Shown: in pieces, positions 18,593-27,535 of the stretch
Layout: the number at the start of each line of letters is the position of its first letter
How positions within the stretch are numbered: the first letter of the stretch is position 1
DNA from: Alphaproteobacteria bacterium
Lineage (GTDB): Bacteria; Pseudomonadota; Gammaproteobacteria; Burkholderiales; Burkholderiaceae_C
NCBI GenBank assembly: GCA_030054175.1
Contig: JASGCM010000001.1
Coordinates: 186,001-250,000, forward strand
Direction: 5' to 3'
Length of the DNA: 64,000 nucleotides
Made by a program: the position numbers and the translations under genes
The notes under the pieces: generated by a model
What the model saw: only the letters and a program-made list of their open reading frames with translations
What the model was told of the DNA's origin: nothing
Database searches by the model: none

Positions 18593-19498
18593 ATGATGAC
18601 TGTGACCGAAACCGTCAGCGTGCCGGCCAAGATCGAGCGCGAGACCCACAAACTGGAAAAACGCCTGTGTCGACAGGTGGGCGAAGCCATTGCCGTTTTC
18701 AACATGATCGAAGAGGGCGACCGGGTCATGGTATGTTTGTCCGGCGGCAAAGACAGCTATGGCATGCTCGATATCTTGCTGAAGATGCGTGCCCGAGCGC
18801 CCATTCACTTTGACCTGATCGCGGTCAATCTGGACCAAAAGCAGCCCGGTTTTCCGGCCGAAGTGTTGCCCGATTACCTGCGCTCGATCGGGGTGCCATT
18901 TCACATCGAAACACAAGACACGTATTCGATCGTGAAAGACAAAATCCCAGAAGGCAAGACCATGTGCAGCCTGTGCAGCCGCCTGCGCCGAGGCATTTTG
19001 TATCGGGTCGCGTCCGAATTGGGCGCCACCAAGATCGCGCTAGGGCACCACCGCGATGACATCTTGCAGACCTTTTTCCTGAACATGTTCTTTGGCGCCA
19101 AACTCAAGGCCATGCCACCCAAGTTGGTCAGTGACGACGGCCGCCATGTGGTGATACGCCCCATGGCCTATGTGGCCGAGCGCGACCTGATCCGCTGGGC
19201 CGAGCACCGCCAATTTCCCATCATCCCCTGCACCCTGTGCGGCAGCCAAGAGAACCTTCAGCGCAAACAGGTGGGTGCGATGCTGCGCGAGTGGGAGAAA
19301 AAACACCCGGGGCGACTGGAGAACATGTTCAACGCCCTGAAAAACGCCGTCCCCTCACACCTGATGGATGCCGGTTTGTTTGACTTCCAAAGCATCAAAG
19401 CCACGGGCACCGCTTATGAAGGCGGCGACGTGGCTTTCGATGAAGAGCCCTTGCCACAGACCGCCACGCCGGGCGGCCTGGGTTTGAAGGTGATTTAA
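18593..19498 (+). CDS. ttcA: tRNA 2-thiocytidine(32) synthetase TtcA
   Basis: A 301-residue PP-loop ATPase that thiolates cytidine 32 in certain tRNAs using an iron-sulfur cluster. [10 protein letters not shown] is the PP-loop; the two cysteine pairs CSLC and CTLC are the cluster and sulfur-transfer cysteines of the family. [14 protein letters not shown] is also diagnostic. ATG at 18593 or the adjacent ATG at 18596 could be used. The 3' end overlaps the convergent FAH gene by four bases. Confidence 0.96.
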   Translation: MMTVTETVSVPAKIERETHKLEKRLCRQVGEAIAVFNMIEEGDRVMVCLSGGKDSYGMLDILLKMRARAPIHFDLIAVNLDQKQPGFPAEVLPDYLRSIGVPFHIETQDTYSIVKDKIPEGKTMCSLCSRLRRGILYRVASELGATKIALGHHRDDILQTFFLNMFFGAKLKAMPPKLVSDDGRHVVIRPMAYVAERDLIRWAEHRQFPIIPCTLCGSQENLQRKQVGAMLREWEKKHPGRLENMFNALKNAVPSHLMDAGLFDFQSIKATGTAYEGGDVAFDEEPLPQTATPGGLGLKVI

Positions 19499-20361
19499 GC
19501 CTTCTTGAAGGCCACCACGCGCTGGGTTTGGACCCCCAGGCCGTCGATACCCACGGTCATGACATCACCGGGCTTGAGGAACACCGGAGCGGGTTTGCCG
19601 TTCTTCTTGATGCCCAAACCAACGCCAGGGGGGGTGCCGGTGGTGATGACGTCACCGGGCAACAGGGTCATGAACTGGCTGCAATAGCTGACCAGTTTTT
19701 CGACGCCGAAGATCATGGTTTTGGTGCTGCCGTCTTGCATGCGCTGACCGTTGACATCAAGCCACATGCCCAGCTTGTGGGGATTGGTGATTTCGTCTTT
19801 GGTGACCAGCCAGGGGCCGATGGGGCCAAAGGTGGGGCAACCCTTGCCCTTGTCCCAGGTGCCACCGCGCTCGAGCTGGAATTCACGCTCAGATACGTCG
19901 TTGACCACGCAATAACCGGCCACATGGTCCAGGGCTTCTTTTTGCGACACGTTGTTGGCTTTTTTGCCGATCACGATGCCTAATTCGACCTCCCAATCGC
20001 CTTTCTTCGAACCTTTGGGCAGCATGACGTCGTCGTCTGGGCCTTGAATGCAGCTATTGGCTTTCAGGAACACCACCGGCTCTTTGGGGATGGGCATGCC
20101 CGCCTCTTTGGCGTGGTCGACGTAGTTCAGGCCGATGGCAATGAACTGAGGCACGAAACTGACGGGGCAGCCCATGCGCTGCTTGCCCTTGACCAGAGGC
20201 AGCTGGCCGGTTTTCAGCTTGGCCAGCTTTTTCAGGGTTTTCTCATCAAGCGTGTCCGGGCCGATGTCGGCCACCACGCCGCTGAGGTCGCGCAGTTGGC
20301 CCTCGGCATCGATCAGGCCGGGTTTTTCTTTGCCAGGCTTGCCGTAGCGTACGAGTTTCAT
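19495..20361 (-). CDS. Fumarylacetoacetate hydrolase-family enzyme
   Basis: A 288-residue member of the FAH superfamily, metal-dependent hydrolases of beta-diketo acids. [32 protein letters not shown] (metal ligands), [20 protein letters not shown] and [16 protein letters not shown] are the conserved blocks. AAGGAG sits six bases before the ATG at 20361, which fixes the start. The SDR gene lies upstream on the same strand; SDR plus this FAH subtype matches the 2-keto-3-deoxy-L-fuconate/rhamnonate oxidation route, where the hydrolase splits the 2,4-diketo acid to pyruvate and a hydroxy acid. The substrate is inferred, not shown. Confidence 0.92.
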   Translation of the reverse strand: MKLVRYGKPGKEKPGLIDAEGQLRDLSGVVADIGPDTLDEKTLKKLAKLKTGQLPLVKGKQRMGCPVSFVPQFIAIGLNYVDHAKEAGMPIPKEPVVFLKANSCIQGPDDDVMLPKGSKKGDWEVELGIVIGKKANNVSQKEALDHVAGYCVVNDVSEREFQLERGGTWDKGKGCPTFGPIGPWLVTKDEITNPHKLGMWLDVNGQRMQDGSTKTMIFGVEKLVSYCSQFMTLLPGDVITTGTPPGVGLGIKKNGKPAPVFLKPGDVMTVGIDGLGVQTQRVVAFKKA

Positions 20362-20394
20362 GGTTTCTCCTTGTGGTTTCTGAGTTGACAGCAA

Positions 20395-21153
20395 TCAGTA
20401 GGTGGCGCGCCCGCCGGAGAGGTCGAAGACGGCGCCGGTGGTGAATGAGCAATCTTCGGTGCACAGCCAGACCACCATGGCGGCGATTTCTTCCGGGGCG
20501 CCAAAACGCCCCATGGGAATCTTGCTGAGCATGAATTGGATGTGCTGCTCCGACATTTGATCAAAGATCGCGGTGCGCACAGCCGCGGGTGTCACGCAGT
20601 TGACCTTGATATCGAGATCGGCCAGCTCTTTGCCCAACGATTTCGTCAGGCCGATGACGGCGGCCTTGCTGGTACTGTAAGCGCTGGCGTTGGGGTTACC
20701 TTCTTTACCCGCCACCGAGGCGATGTTGACGATGCGGCCATACCCTCGCGAGCGCATGTGAGGCACCATCTCGCGGCAACCAAAAAACACGCCATTGATG
20801 TTGATGTCCATGACTTGCTGCCAAGCGGCGACGTCGTAGTCCCACAGCTTGACGTTGGGACCACTGATGCCAGCGCAATTGACCATCGCATCGACTGGCG
20901 CTATTGCCAAGGTTTGGGCCGTGGCCTGCACCACAGCCGCGTGATGGGTGACGTCCACATGCACACAAACCACTTGGGCACCGGGATGCTGCGCCTTGAT
21001 GCGATCGGCCGCCGTGCCCATGCCACCGATGTCGCGGTCCCAGAGGGTGACGCGCGCACCCGAGGTGACCATCCGCTCGGCGATGGCATAGCCCAGACCA
21101 GTCGCACCGCCGGTGACGACGCCATGGCGACCCTTCATATCGAGTTGGTTCAT
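20395..21153 (-). CDS. Short-chain dehydrogenase/reductase (sugar-acid type)
   Basis: A 252-residue classical SDR. TGGATGLG is the NAD(P) loop, NCAG the structural motif, and the catalytic Ser/Tyr/Lys fall in NIASVAGKEGN and YSTSK. The C-terminus GAVFDLSGGRATY is typical of oxidoreductases of keto-deoxy sugar acids. AAAGGAG lies nine bases before the ATG at 21153. The FAH-type gene begins 33 bases after its stop, so the two likely act in sequence. Confidence 0.9.
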   Translation of the reverse strand: MNQLDMKGRHGVVTGGATGLGYAIAERMVTSGARVTLWDRDIGGMGTAADRIKAQHPGAQVVCVHVDVTHHAAVVQATAQTLAIAPVDAMVNCAGISGPNVKLWDYDVAAWQQVMDININGVFFGCREMVPHMRSRGYGRIVNIASVAGKEGNPNASAYSTSKAAVIGLTKSLGKELADLDIKVNCVTPAAVRTAIFDQMSEQHIQFMLSKIPMGRFGAPEEIAAMVVWLCTEDCSFTTGAVFDLSGGRATY

Positions 21154-21266
21154 GCGTGCAAATCTCCTTTGATGGTTTATTGTTTGTCCCCTGCGGGGCA
21201 CGCCGGATGCCATGATAGGGCAAGATATGGTGAAATGTTTGAACCCTACAGACACCCGATCAAGCC

Positions 21267-22334
21267 ATGGCACTGCACTTTCAAGCCCAAGAACTCGAAG
21301 ACCAACTCACCCGACTGTTTGAAGCGGCCGGCAGCTTGGCTCCTGAGGCACGCGCCGTGGCCTCTAACCTGGTGTTGGCCAATCTCAGCGGTCACGACTC
21401 GCATGGCATCGGCATGGCGCCGCGCTACATCGACGCCATTGTCGAAGGCGGGTTGTCTCCCAACTCTGGAGTCAGAGTGCACACCGACCACGGCATGCTG
21501 TTGGGCCTCGATGGACAACGCGGCTTTGGCCAGATCGTCGGCACACAAGCCATGGAGCATGCCTTTGAGCGCGTGCGCCGGCACGGAGCCTGCATTTTTT
21601 CGCTCTCGCACGCGCACCACTTGGGCCGCATCGGCCACTTCGCCGAAATGGCGGTCGAGCGCGGATGGATTTCGCTGCATTTTGTCAATGTTCGCTCGCG
21701 CCCGGTGGTGGCGGCCTGGCAAGGGGGCGACGGCCGTTTTGGCACCAACCCCTGTTGCATCGGTATCCCCATGGGCCTGGGGGCTGATCGTCGTGAACCC
21801 TTCGTGCTGGACTTCGCCACCAGTCGTGTAGCCCAAGGCAAGATGCGGGTGGCGCACAACAAAGGCCAGTCGGTTGAACCTGGCACCTTGATCGACGAGC
21901 ATGGCCACCCCACCACACGACCTGGCGTGGTGGTGGTGCCGCAAAGCAATGGGCGCTATGGCGCTTTGATGCCTTTTGGTGAGCACAAAGGTTTTGGGTT
22001 AGCGGTGGCCTGTGAACTTCTGGGTGGGGCGCTGAGCGGTGGCGGCACTTGGCACCAAGAACCCAACGACCACCGATCGGTCTACAACGGCATGTTGGGC
22101 ATCGTGATCGATCCGCATGCCCTGGGTAGCGCCGAATCGTTCAGCGCCGAAGCCCTGGCCTTTGTCGACTGGCTCAAGGCCAGCCCAGACGCTCCCGGCA
22201 CTGATGGGGTCAAACTGGCGGGTGAGCCCGAGCGCGCCGCGCGCTTGCAAAGACGCACCTGCGGCATTGAAGTGGACGAAAACACTTGGGCCGAGATCGT
22301 GACCTCGGGCGCCAAAGTTGGCCTGAAGATCTGA
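21267..22334 (+). CDS. Ldh2/YiaK-family NAD(P)-dependent dehydrogenase
   Basis: A 355-residue enzyme of the malate/L-lactate/ureidoglycolate/2,3-diketogulonate dehydrogenase family, which does not use a Rossmann fold. SGHDSHGIGMAPRY and SHAHHLGRIGHFAEMA carry the catalytic histidine region; GTNPCCIGIP and LMPFGEHKGFGLA bind cofactor. It is divergent from the SDR-FAH pair across 113 bases, suggesting shared control. It probably oxidises or reduces a hydroxy/keto acid in the same pathway; the exact substrate cannot be told. Confidence 0.9.
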   Translation: MALHFQAQELEDQLTRLFEAAGSLAPEARAVASNLVLANLSGHDSHGIGMAPRYIDAIVEGGLSPNSGVRVHTDHGMLLGLDGQRGFGQIVGTQAMEHAFERVRRHGACIFSLSHAHHLGRIGHFAEMAVERGWISLHFVNVRSRPVVAAWQGGDGRFGTNPCCIGIPMGLGADRREPFVLDFATSRVAQGKMRVAHNKGQSVEPGTLIDEHGHPTTRPGVVVVPQSNGRYGALMPFGEHKGFGLAVACELLGGALSGGGTWHQEPNDHRSVYNGMLGIVIDPHALGSAESFSAEALAFVDWLKASPDAPGTDGVKLAGEPERAARLQRRTCGIEVDENTWAEIVTSGAKVGLKI

Positions 22335-22364
22335 GCACCCGTCCGCTCAGGCCGAGGGCAACGA

Positions 22365-22997
22365 TCAGGACATGAGGGCTAGGGCGTTGTCCAGTGCCTC
22401 GGATGGGCTCTTTTTGAAACCCGAGCGGCAAAAGCGCTGCAATCGTCCCACCGTGAAGGCGGTCAGCACCGATGCGCGCACCTGGGACTCGACCGTCGGG
22501 GTGGTCGATTGCTGCACGGCCTGTGACTCACGCAAAACCTGCCGCAGACTCAGTTCGATGCGATCAAAGAATTGGTTCATGCGCTGCTGCAAACGCTCGT
22601 TTTCGTTGACCAGGGCATCGCCCACCATCACCCGCGCCATGCCGGGGTTGCGCTCACCAAACTGCAATGTCAAAGCAACGATCCGAGCGGCCTTGGCCAC
22701 GCCATCACCGTCGCGCTCGACCACCTGGTTGATCAGGGTGAAGACGCTTTGCTCAATGAAGTCGATCAAACCTTCGAACATCTGCGCCTTGCTGGCGAAG
22801 TGTCGGTACAGGGCGGCTTCGCTGACCTGCAAATGGGCTGCCAACGCGGCGGTGGTGACGCGCTCGGCACCGGGCTTTTCCAGCATGGTGGCTAAAGCCT
22901 GCAAGATCTGAATGCGTCGCTCGCCCGGCTTGGGACGCTTGCGTGCGGGCGCGGCCTGGGAAGCCTCGTTGGTCGACTCGTCCTTCGGTTCTGTCAT
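22365..22997 (-). CDS. slmA: Nucleoid occlusion factor SlmA
   Basis: A 210-residue TetR-fold protein that binds specific chromosomal sites and there blocks FtsZ assembly over the nucleoid. RRIQILQALATMLEKPGAER and the helix-turn-helix ERVTTAALAAHLQVSEAALY match SlmA, as do HFASKAQMFEGLIDFIEQ and NPGMARVMVGDAL. It lies 16 bases downstream of argB, a neighbourhood also seen in other betaproteobacteria. Confidence 0.93.
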   Translation of the reverse strand: MTEPKDESTNEASQAAPARKRPKPGERRIQILQALATMLEKPGAERVTTAALAAHLQVSEAALYRHFASKAQMFEGLIDFIEQSVFTLINQVVERDGDGVAKAARIVALTLQFGERNPGMARVMVGDALVNENERLQQRMNQFFDRIELSLRQVLRESQAVQQSTTPTVESQVRASVLTAFTVGRLQRFCRSGFKKSPSEALDNALALMS

Positions 22998-23013
22998 GGG
23001 GCCGTCTCCTGAA

Positions 23014-23907
23014 TCAGTGCGACCGGATCATGGTGCCAAAGGCTTGATCGGTCAAAATTTCCAACAACAAGGCATGCGGGACCCGGCCATCGATGATATG
23101 GACCGAATTCACGCCGCTTTTGGCGGCATCCAGAGCACCGCTGATCTTGGGTAACATGCCGCCGCTGATGGTGCCGTCTTCGAACAGTTCGTCGATGCGT
23201 CGCGCCGTCAAGTCGGTGAGGAGTTGGCCGTTTTTGTCCAACACGCCGGGGGTATTGGTCAGCAACACCAGTTTTTCAGCTTTAAGGACTGTCGCCAATT
23301 TGGCCGCCACGACGTCGGCATTGATGTTGTAGCTTTCATTGTCGGGGCCAAAACCCAAGGGGCTGATGACCGGGATGAAGGCGTCTTTTTGTAAGGCCTG
23401 GACTACGCTAGGGTCGATGGCAGTGATATCGCCGACCTGACCTACATCGTGCGTGATGCTGGGATCTTTGAGGTCGATCATTTTCAGTTTCTGGGCGCGA
23501 ATCAGGCCGCCGTCGCGCCCGGTCAGGCCCACGGCCTTGCCACCGGCTTGGTGGATCAGGCCCACGATGTCTTGTTGCACTTCGCCAGCAAGCACCCACT
23601 CCACCACCTCCATGGTTTCTTCGTCGGTGACGCGCATGCCTTGAATGAATTCACCTTTTTTGCCCAGGCGACTCAAGGCATTTTCAATTTGCGGCCCACC
23701 ACCGTGCACCACCACCGGGTTCATGCCCACTAGGCGCAACAGCACCACGTCTTCGGCAAAATCGGCCTGCAAAGCGGGGTCGGTCATGGCGTTGCCGCCG
23801 TATTTGATCACCAAGGTCTTGCCGTGGAACTTGCGAATGTAGGGCAAGGCCTGGGCCAGGATTTCGGCCTTGTCGCGGGAATCGATGCGAGGGGTGGTCT
23901 GGGACAT
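23014..23907 (-). CDS. argB: Acetylglutamate kinase
   Basis: A 297-residue amino acid kinase catalysing the second step of arginine synthesis: N-acetylglutamate plus ATP to the gamma-phosphate. VIKYGGNAM is the phosphate-binding start, VVHGGGPQI the substrate loop, and [19 protein letters not shown] the ATP site. I start at ATG 23907 ([19 protein letters not shown]), since the longer reading adds residues with no family match. slmA follows. Confidence 0.97.
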   Translation of the reverse strand: MSQTTPRIDSRDKAEILAQALPYIRKFHGKTLVIKYGGNAMTDPALQADFAEDVVLLRLVGMNPVVVHGGGPQIENALSRLGKKGEFIQGMRVTDEETMEVVEWVLAGEVQQDIVGLIHQAGGKAVGLTGRDGGLIRAQKLKMIDLKDPSITHDVGQVGDITAIDPSVVQALQKDAFIPVISPLGFGPDNESYNINADVVAAKLATVLKAEKLVLLTNTPGVLDKNGQLLTDLTARRIDELFEDGTISGGMLPKISGALDAAKSGVNSVHIIDGRVPHALLLEILTDQAFGTMIRSH

Positions 23908-24063
23908 GATGGAGAGAGTCGAATTTGATAGCATTTTGCACCAAAGCAACCTAGGTTCAGCCTATGCCGACACTGAAGCGACCGCTCAGGTGCGGCTGGA
24001 GGGTTATGGGATAGCCATTCCTTTAAAGAAGATATTCAAAAGAATATTGTGAAATGTTAACAA

Positions 24064-24092
24064 TTGTGAGTCATACAATATTTATTTAGAAT
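24064..24092 (+). promoter_or_regulatory. Predicted sigma-70 promoter of the H-NS-like gene
   Basis: TTGTGA at 24064-24069 and TAGAAT at 24087-24092 with 17 bases between. The 221-base gap from 23908 to 24128 is strikingly AT-rich, as is common before genes autoregulated by H-NS-type proteins. The rest of the gap shows no gene. Confidence 0.55.
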
Positions 24093-24128
24093 ATAGTGTT
24101 TTAAAAATCGATTGATATAGGGAAAAAT

Positions 24129-24503
24129 ATGCCACGCATCACTGTCGCCAACCAATTGGAAAAAATCCGTGCCGCTCGCGCCAAACTCGAACGCGAGGAA
24201 AAGAAGTTGCTTTCCCGCACCTACGACAAAGCTTTGAATCAAATCGTTCAAATCGCTCGCAACGCCGGTCTGAGCGCCGAACAAATCACTGCCGCCCTGG
24301 GTGGCAAAACCCGCACGAAGACCACCAAAGGCGCTGCCAAGTCCCCGAAAAAAACCGGATCCACCGCCGGGCGCAAGGTTGCGCCCAAATACCGTGATCC
24401 GGCCAACCCGGACAACACCTGGACTGGTCGCGGCCGCATGCCCCAATGGGTGGCCGCACTGCAAGCCAAAGGTGAATTGGCCAACGCCGAAATCAAGGCT
24501 TGA
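24129..24503 (+). CDS. H-NS family histone-like protein
   Basis: A 124-residue nucleoid protein. The N-terminal half (residues 5-45) is a charged coiled coil for oligomerisation. Residues 60-85 form a lysine/threonine-rich linker. YRDPANPDNTWTGRGRMPQW (88-107) is the DNA-binding domain, with the TWTGRGR loop that inserts in the minor groove of AT-rich DNA. Proteins of this type silence AT-rich genes; the AT-rich rfbC/rfbA region is adjacent. Monocistronic: own promoter and terminator. Confidence 0.95.
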   Translation: MPRITVANQLEKIRAARAKLEREEKKLLSRTYDKALNQIVQIARNAGLSAEQITAALGGKTRTKTTKGAAKSPKKTGSTAGRKVAPKYRDPANPDNTWTGRGRMPQWVAALQAKGELANAEIKA

Positions 24504-24526
24504 TTCAGTTTCAATGGTTCAGTAAC

Positions 24527-24549
24527 ACCCGGCAGTCACCGGGTTTTTT
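24527..24549 (+). terminator. Rho-independent terminator of the H-NS-like gene
   Basis: ACCCGG, loop CAGTCA, CCGGGT, then a T run. It comes 24 bases after the stop codon of the H-NS-like gene. The T run overlaps the stop codon of the convergent rfbC gene. Confidence 0.85.
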
Positions 24550-25117
24550 ATTTCTGGTTATTTTTAACATAATCAGCCCAGGATCCAGCTTGGGCATCTT
24601 TGGTCGCTAATATCGGCTGCGGCGTATTGAGTTCTTCCAAGGGCCAGGCAATATTCAAATCGGGGTCATTCCAGGCCAGTGAGCGCTCCAATTCTGGATG
24701 CCAATATTCAGTGGTTTTATATAGAAAATCAGCCGATTCGGACAACACCAGAAAACCATGGGCAAATCCTGGCGGCACCCACATTTGCAGCTGATTCTCC
24801 ACGCTCAGGCGCTGCGCCGTCCACTGGCCACGTGCGGGTGAGTTCGTCCGCAAATCCACCACCACATCAAGAACCTCGCCGGCGGCGACTCGAACCAATT
24901 TACCCTGAGGTTTTTCAACTTGAAAATGCAGGCCGCGCAATACCCCTCGAACCGATCGGCTGTGATTGTCCTGAATAAAAGAATATTTCGCACCAGTGGC
25001 CTTTTCAAATTCTCTCTGATTAAAACTTTCCATGAAAAAACCACGTGCGTCACCAAATAACTGGGGTTTTAAAACCAGTACGTCTGGAATATTGGTAGCG
25101 ATGATTTGGTAAGCCAT
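24548..25117 (-). CDS. rfbC: dTDP-4-dehydrorhamnose 3,5-epimerase
   Basis: A 189-residue cupin enzyme (RmlC), third step of dTDP-L-rhamnose synthesis, feeding O-antigen or exopolysaccharide. GDARGFFMESFNQREF, FIQDNHSRSVRGVLRGLHFQ and WVPPGFAHGFLVLSE are the family blocks, with the catalytic histidine in GLHFQ. It follows rfbA by nine bases. The stretch looks more AT-rich than its neighbours, as surface polysaccharide genes often are. rfbB and rfbD are not in the window. Confidence 0.96.
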   Translation of the reverse strand: MAYQIIATNIPDVLVLKPQLFGDARGFFMESFNQREFEKATGAKYSFIQDNHSRSVRGVLRGLHFQVEKPQGKLVRVAAGEVLDVVVDLRTNSPARGQWTAQRLSVENQLQMWVPPGFAHGFLVLSESADFLYKTTEYWHPELERSLAWNDPDLNIAWPLEELNTPQPILATKDAQAGSWADYVKNNQK

Positions 25118-25126
25118 TCGGAATAT

Positions 25127-25993
25127 TTAGATTAAATTGAGCAAATATTTTCCATAGGCGTTTTTGGCCAAGGGACGAGCGATTTTTTCCAATTGAGCAG
25201 CATCGATCCAACCGAGGGAATAAGCGATTTCCTCGGGACAAGCCACCATCAGACCTTGACGCTTTTGCAAGGTGGCGATGAAGTTAGCCGCCTCTTGCAA
25301 ACTGTCATGGGTACCGGTGTCGAGCCAGGCGTATCCTCGTCCCATGATTTCGACATTCAGGCTTTTTTGATTCAAATAAATGCGATTCACATCGGTAATT
25401 TCCAATTCACCGCGCGCCGAAGGTTTAATTTGCCGGGCAATATCCACCACCTGAGGATCATAAAAATAAAGTCCGGTGACTGCGTAATTTGATTTCGGAT
25501 TTTTCGGCTTTTCTTCAATTGATAAAGCCTGTTGTTGGGCATCAAATTCGACCACACCATACCGCTCTGGGTCGTGAACATGGTACGCAAAAACGGTGGC
25601 GCCCGATGCCCTTCGGTAGGCCTGTTGCAGTTGCAATACCAAGTCATGGCCGTAAAAAATATTGTCGCCCAGCACCAGGGCGCTGGGTTGTCCGGCCAAG
25701 AATTCGCGCCCGATCAGAAAAGCCTGGGCCAGCCCGTCGGGGCTGGGCTGAACAGCGTACTGAAAGCTCATGCCCCAGGCGCTGCCGTCGCCCAAGAGTT
25801 CGACAAAGCGCGGGGTGTCTTGGGGTGTCGAGATGATCAGCACCTCTCGAATGCCCGCCAACATTAAGGTGGTCAGCGGATAGTAAATCATGGGCTTGTC
25901 ATAGACCGGCAGCAGTTGCTTTGAGACGGCCTGGGTCACCGGGTAGAGGCGGGTTCCAGAGCCACCCGCCAGGATGATGCCTTTTCTGTTCAT
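25127..25993 (-). CDS. rfbA: Glucose-1-phosphate thymidylyltransferase
   Basis: A 288-residue nucleotidyltransferase (RmlA), first step of dTDP-rhamnose synthesis: dTTP plus glucose 1-phosphate to dTDP-glucose. [14 protein letters not shown] at residues 4-17 is the nucleotide-binding signature; [26 protein letters not shown] and [13 protein letters not shown] are also conserved. The ATG at 25993 is set by homology. ruvC ends 52 bases upstream; rfbC follows. Confidence 0.97.
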   Translation of the reverse strand: MNRKGIILAGGSGTRLYPVTQAVSKQLLPVYDKPMIYYPLTTLMLAGIREVLIISTPQDTPRFVELLGDGSAWGMSFQYAVQPSPDGLAQAFLIGREFLAGQPSALVLGDNIFYGHDLVLQLQQAYRRASGATVFAYHVHDPERYGVVEFDAQQQALSIEEKPKNPKSNYAVTGLYFYDPQVVDIARQIKPSARGELEITDVNRIYLNQKSLNVEIMGRGYAWLDTGTHDSLQEAANFIATLQKRQGLMVACPEEIAYSLGWIDAAQLEKIARPLAKNAYGKYLLNLI

Positions 25994-26045
25994 GAATGAG
26001 CCTGCAAGGTGAGTCGATAGGGGTGGTGCATGGTTCGTACGGAAA

Positions 26046-26591
26046 TCAGGCCAGCCGTCCTTGGCGGTAGCCGCGCCCCACTTCTGAGGCATAGCGCTGT
26101 CCCCGCAACAGGTGCAAAGATCGATGGGCGTGGGCGTGGGTAATGGCCAGCCCCAAAGCATCAGCGGCATCCGGGCCGGGCAGGCCGGGCAGATCAAGCA
26201 GACGGCGCACCATTTCCTGCACTTGCGCCTTGGCCGCTTTGCCGTGGCCAGCCACCGCCTGCTTCATTTGCAAGGCGGTGTACTCTTGGACCGGAACGCC
26301 AGCCTGGGACAAAGCGCACAGACAAGCACCGCGCGCCTGACCCAGTTTGAGCGTGGCTTGCGGGTTGACGTTGACGAAGACGATTTCCAGCGCCGCCACC
26401 TCGGGCTGATAGCGACCGATCACCTCGTTCAAGCTGGCGAACAGGAGCCCGATGCGGGCGGGCAAATCATTGGTGGGCGCGTCGGCAGTGCTGATCGTGC
26501 CGCTGGCCAAGTAACTGAGTTGCTGACCTTGGGCTTCAATCAGACCAAAGCCAGTAAGGCGCAATCCAGGGTCGATGCCCAGCACGCGCAT
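26046..26591 (-). CDS. ruvC: Holliday junction endonuclease RuvC
   Basis: A 181-residue RNase H-fold resolvase that cuts four-way DNA junctions, working with Ruv[14 protein letters not shown] holds the first catalytic aspartate (Asp7), [19 protein letters not shown] the glutamate, and [16 protein letters not shown] the last two aspartates. It begins three bases after lpxC, so it is probably the last gene read from the dcw unit; ruvA and ruvB are not adjacent. Confidence 0.96.
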   Translation of the reverse strand: MRVLGIDPGLRLTGFGLIEAQGQQLSYLASGTISTADAPTNDLPARIGLLFASLNEVIGRYQPEVAALEIVFVNVNPQATLKLGQARGACLCALSQAGVPVQEYTALQMKQAVAGHGKAAKAQVQEMVRRLLDLPGLPGPDAADALGLAITHAHAHRSLHLLRGQRYASEVGRGYRQGRLA

Positions 26592-26594
26592 GGC

Positions 26595-27518
26595 TTACCA
26601 AGCCGGCGCCAGTTCGGCCAAGCCACGCGGGGCCTGCCGGATGTCGTCGAATGTGACCAGCTCGTACGACTGCGGGCGGCTGAGCAACTCGCGCAGCAAG
26701 CGGTTGTTCATGGCGTGACCTGAGCGAAAGGCGCTGTACGAAGCCAGCAAAGGCTTACCCAAAATATACAGATCTCCCATGGCGTCGAGAATTTTGTGTT
26801 TGACGAACTCATCGTCATAGCGAAGACCGTCGGCATTGAGCACCTTGTAATCGTCCATGACGATGGCGTTATCCAGCCCGCCGCCCAGAGCCAGGCCGTT
26901 GGCGCGCATCATCTCAACATCTCGGGTGAAACCAAAGGTGCGGGCGCGGGCAATGTCGCGCGCATAGCGACCGCTGGCCATGTCGAAGCAGACCTGCTGG
27001 CCGGTAGCGTCCACCGCCGGGTGGCGGAAATCGATCTCGAAGCTGAGCTTGAAGCCGTGGTGCGGGTCCAAGCGCGCCCATTTGATCTGTTCGCCCTCGC
27101 CTTCGCGCACTTCCACAGTTTGGGTGACGCGCAAAAAACGTTTGGGGGCATTTTGCAGTTGTATGCCGGCGCTTTGCAAAAGATAGACAACAGAAGATGC
27201 TGAACCGTCGAGAATCGGGACCTCTTCGGCGGTGATATCCACATACAGATTATCGATACCCAGGCCCGAGAGTGCCGACATCAGGTGCTCGATGGTTTGC
27301 ACTTTGACGCCCAGGGCGCTGATGGTTGACGCCAGGCGGGTATCGGAAACCGCCGCGGCGTTGACCGGGATATCGACCGGTTGACTGAGGTCGACACGCC
27401 GAAATACCACGCCAGTATCGGGCTGGGCTGGACGCAGGGTCAACTCGACGCGTTGACCACTGTGCAGGCCCACTCCAACGGCGCGGGTCAGGGATTGGAT
27501 CGTTCTTTGTTGAAGCAC
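26595..27518 (-). CDS. lpxC: UDP-3-O-acyl-N-acetylglucosamine deacetylase
   Basis: A 307-residue zinc deacetylase, the committed step of lipid A synthesis. [18 protein letters not shown] holds the first zinc histidine, and [16 protein letters not shown] the second histidine and aspartate. [20 protein letters not shown] forms part of the substrate passage. Position after ftsZ is the classic end of the dcw cluster. Confidence 0.98.
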   Translation of the reverse strand: MLQQRTIQSLTRAVGVGLHSGQRVELTLRPAQPDTGVVFRRVDLSQPVDIPVNAAAVSDTRLASTISALGVKVQTIEHLMSALSGLGIDNLYVDITAEEVPILDGSASSVVYLLQSAGIQLQNAPKRFLRVTQTVEVREGEGEQIKWARLDPHHGFKLSFEIDFRHPAVDATGQQVCFDMASGRYARDIARARTFGFTRDVEMMRANGLALGGGLDNAIVMDDYKVLNADGLRYDDEFVKHKILDAMGDLYILGKPLLASYSAFRSGHAMNNRLLRELLSRPQSYELVTFDDIRQAPRGLAELAPAW

Positions 27519-27535
27519 GACCCGATTTTACCGCC

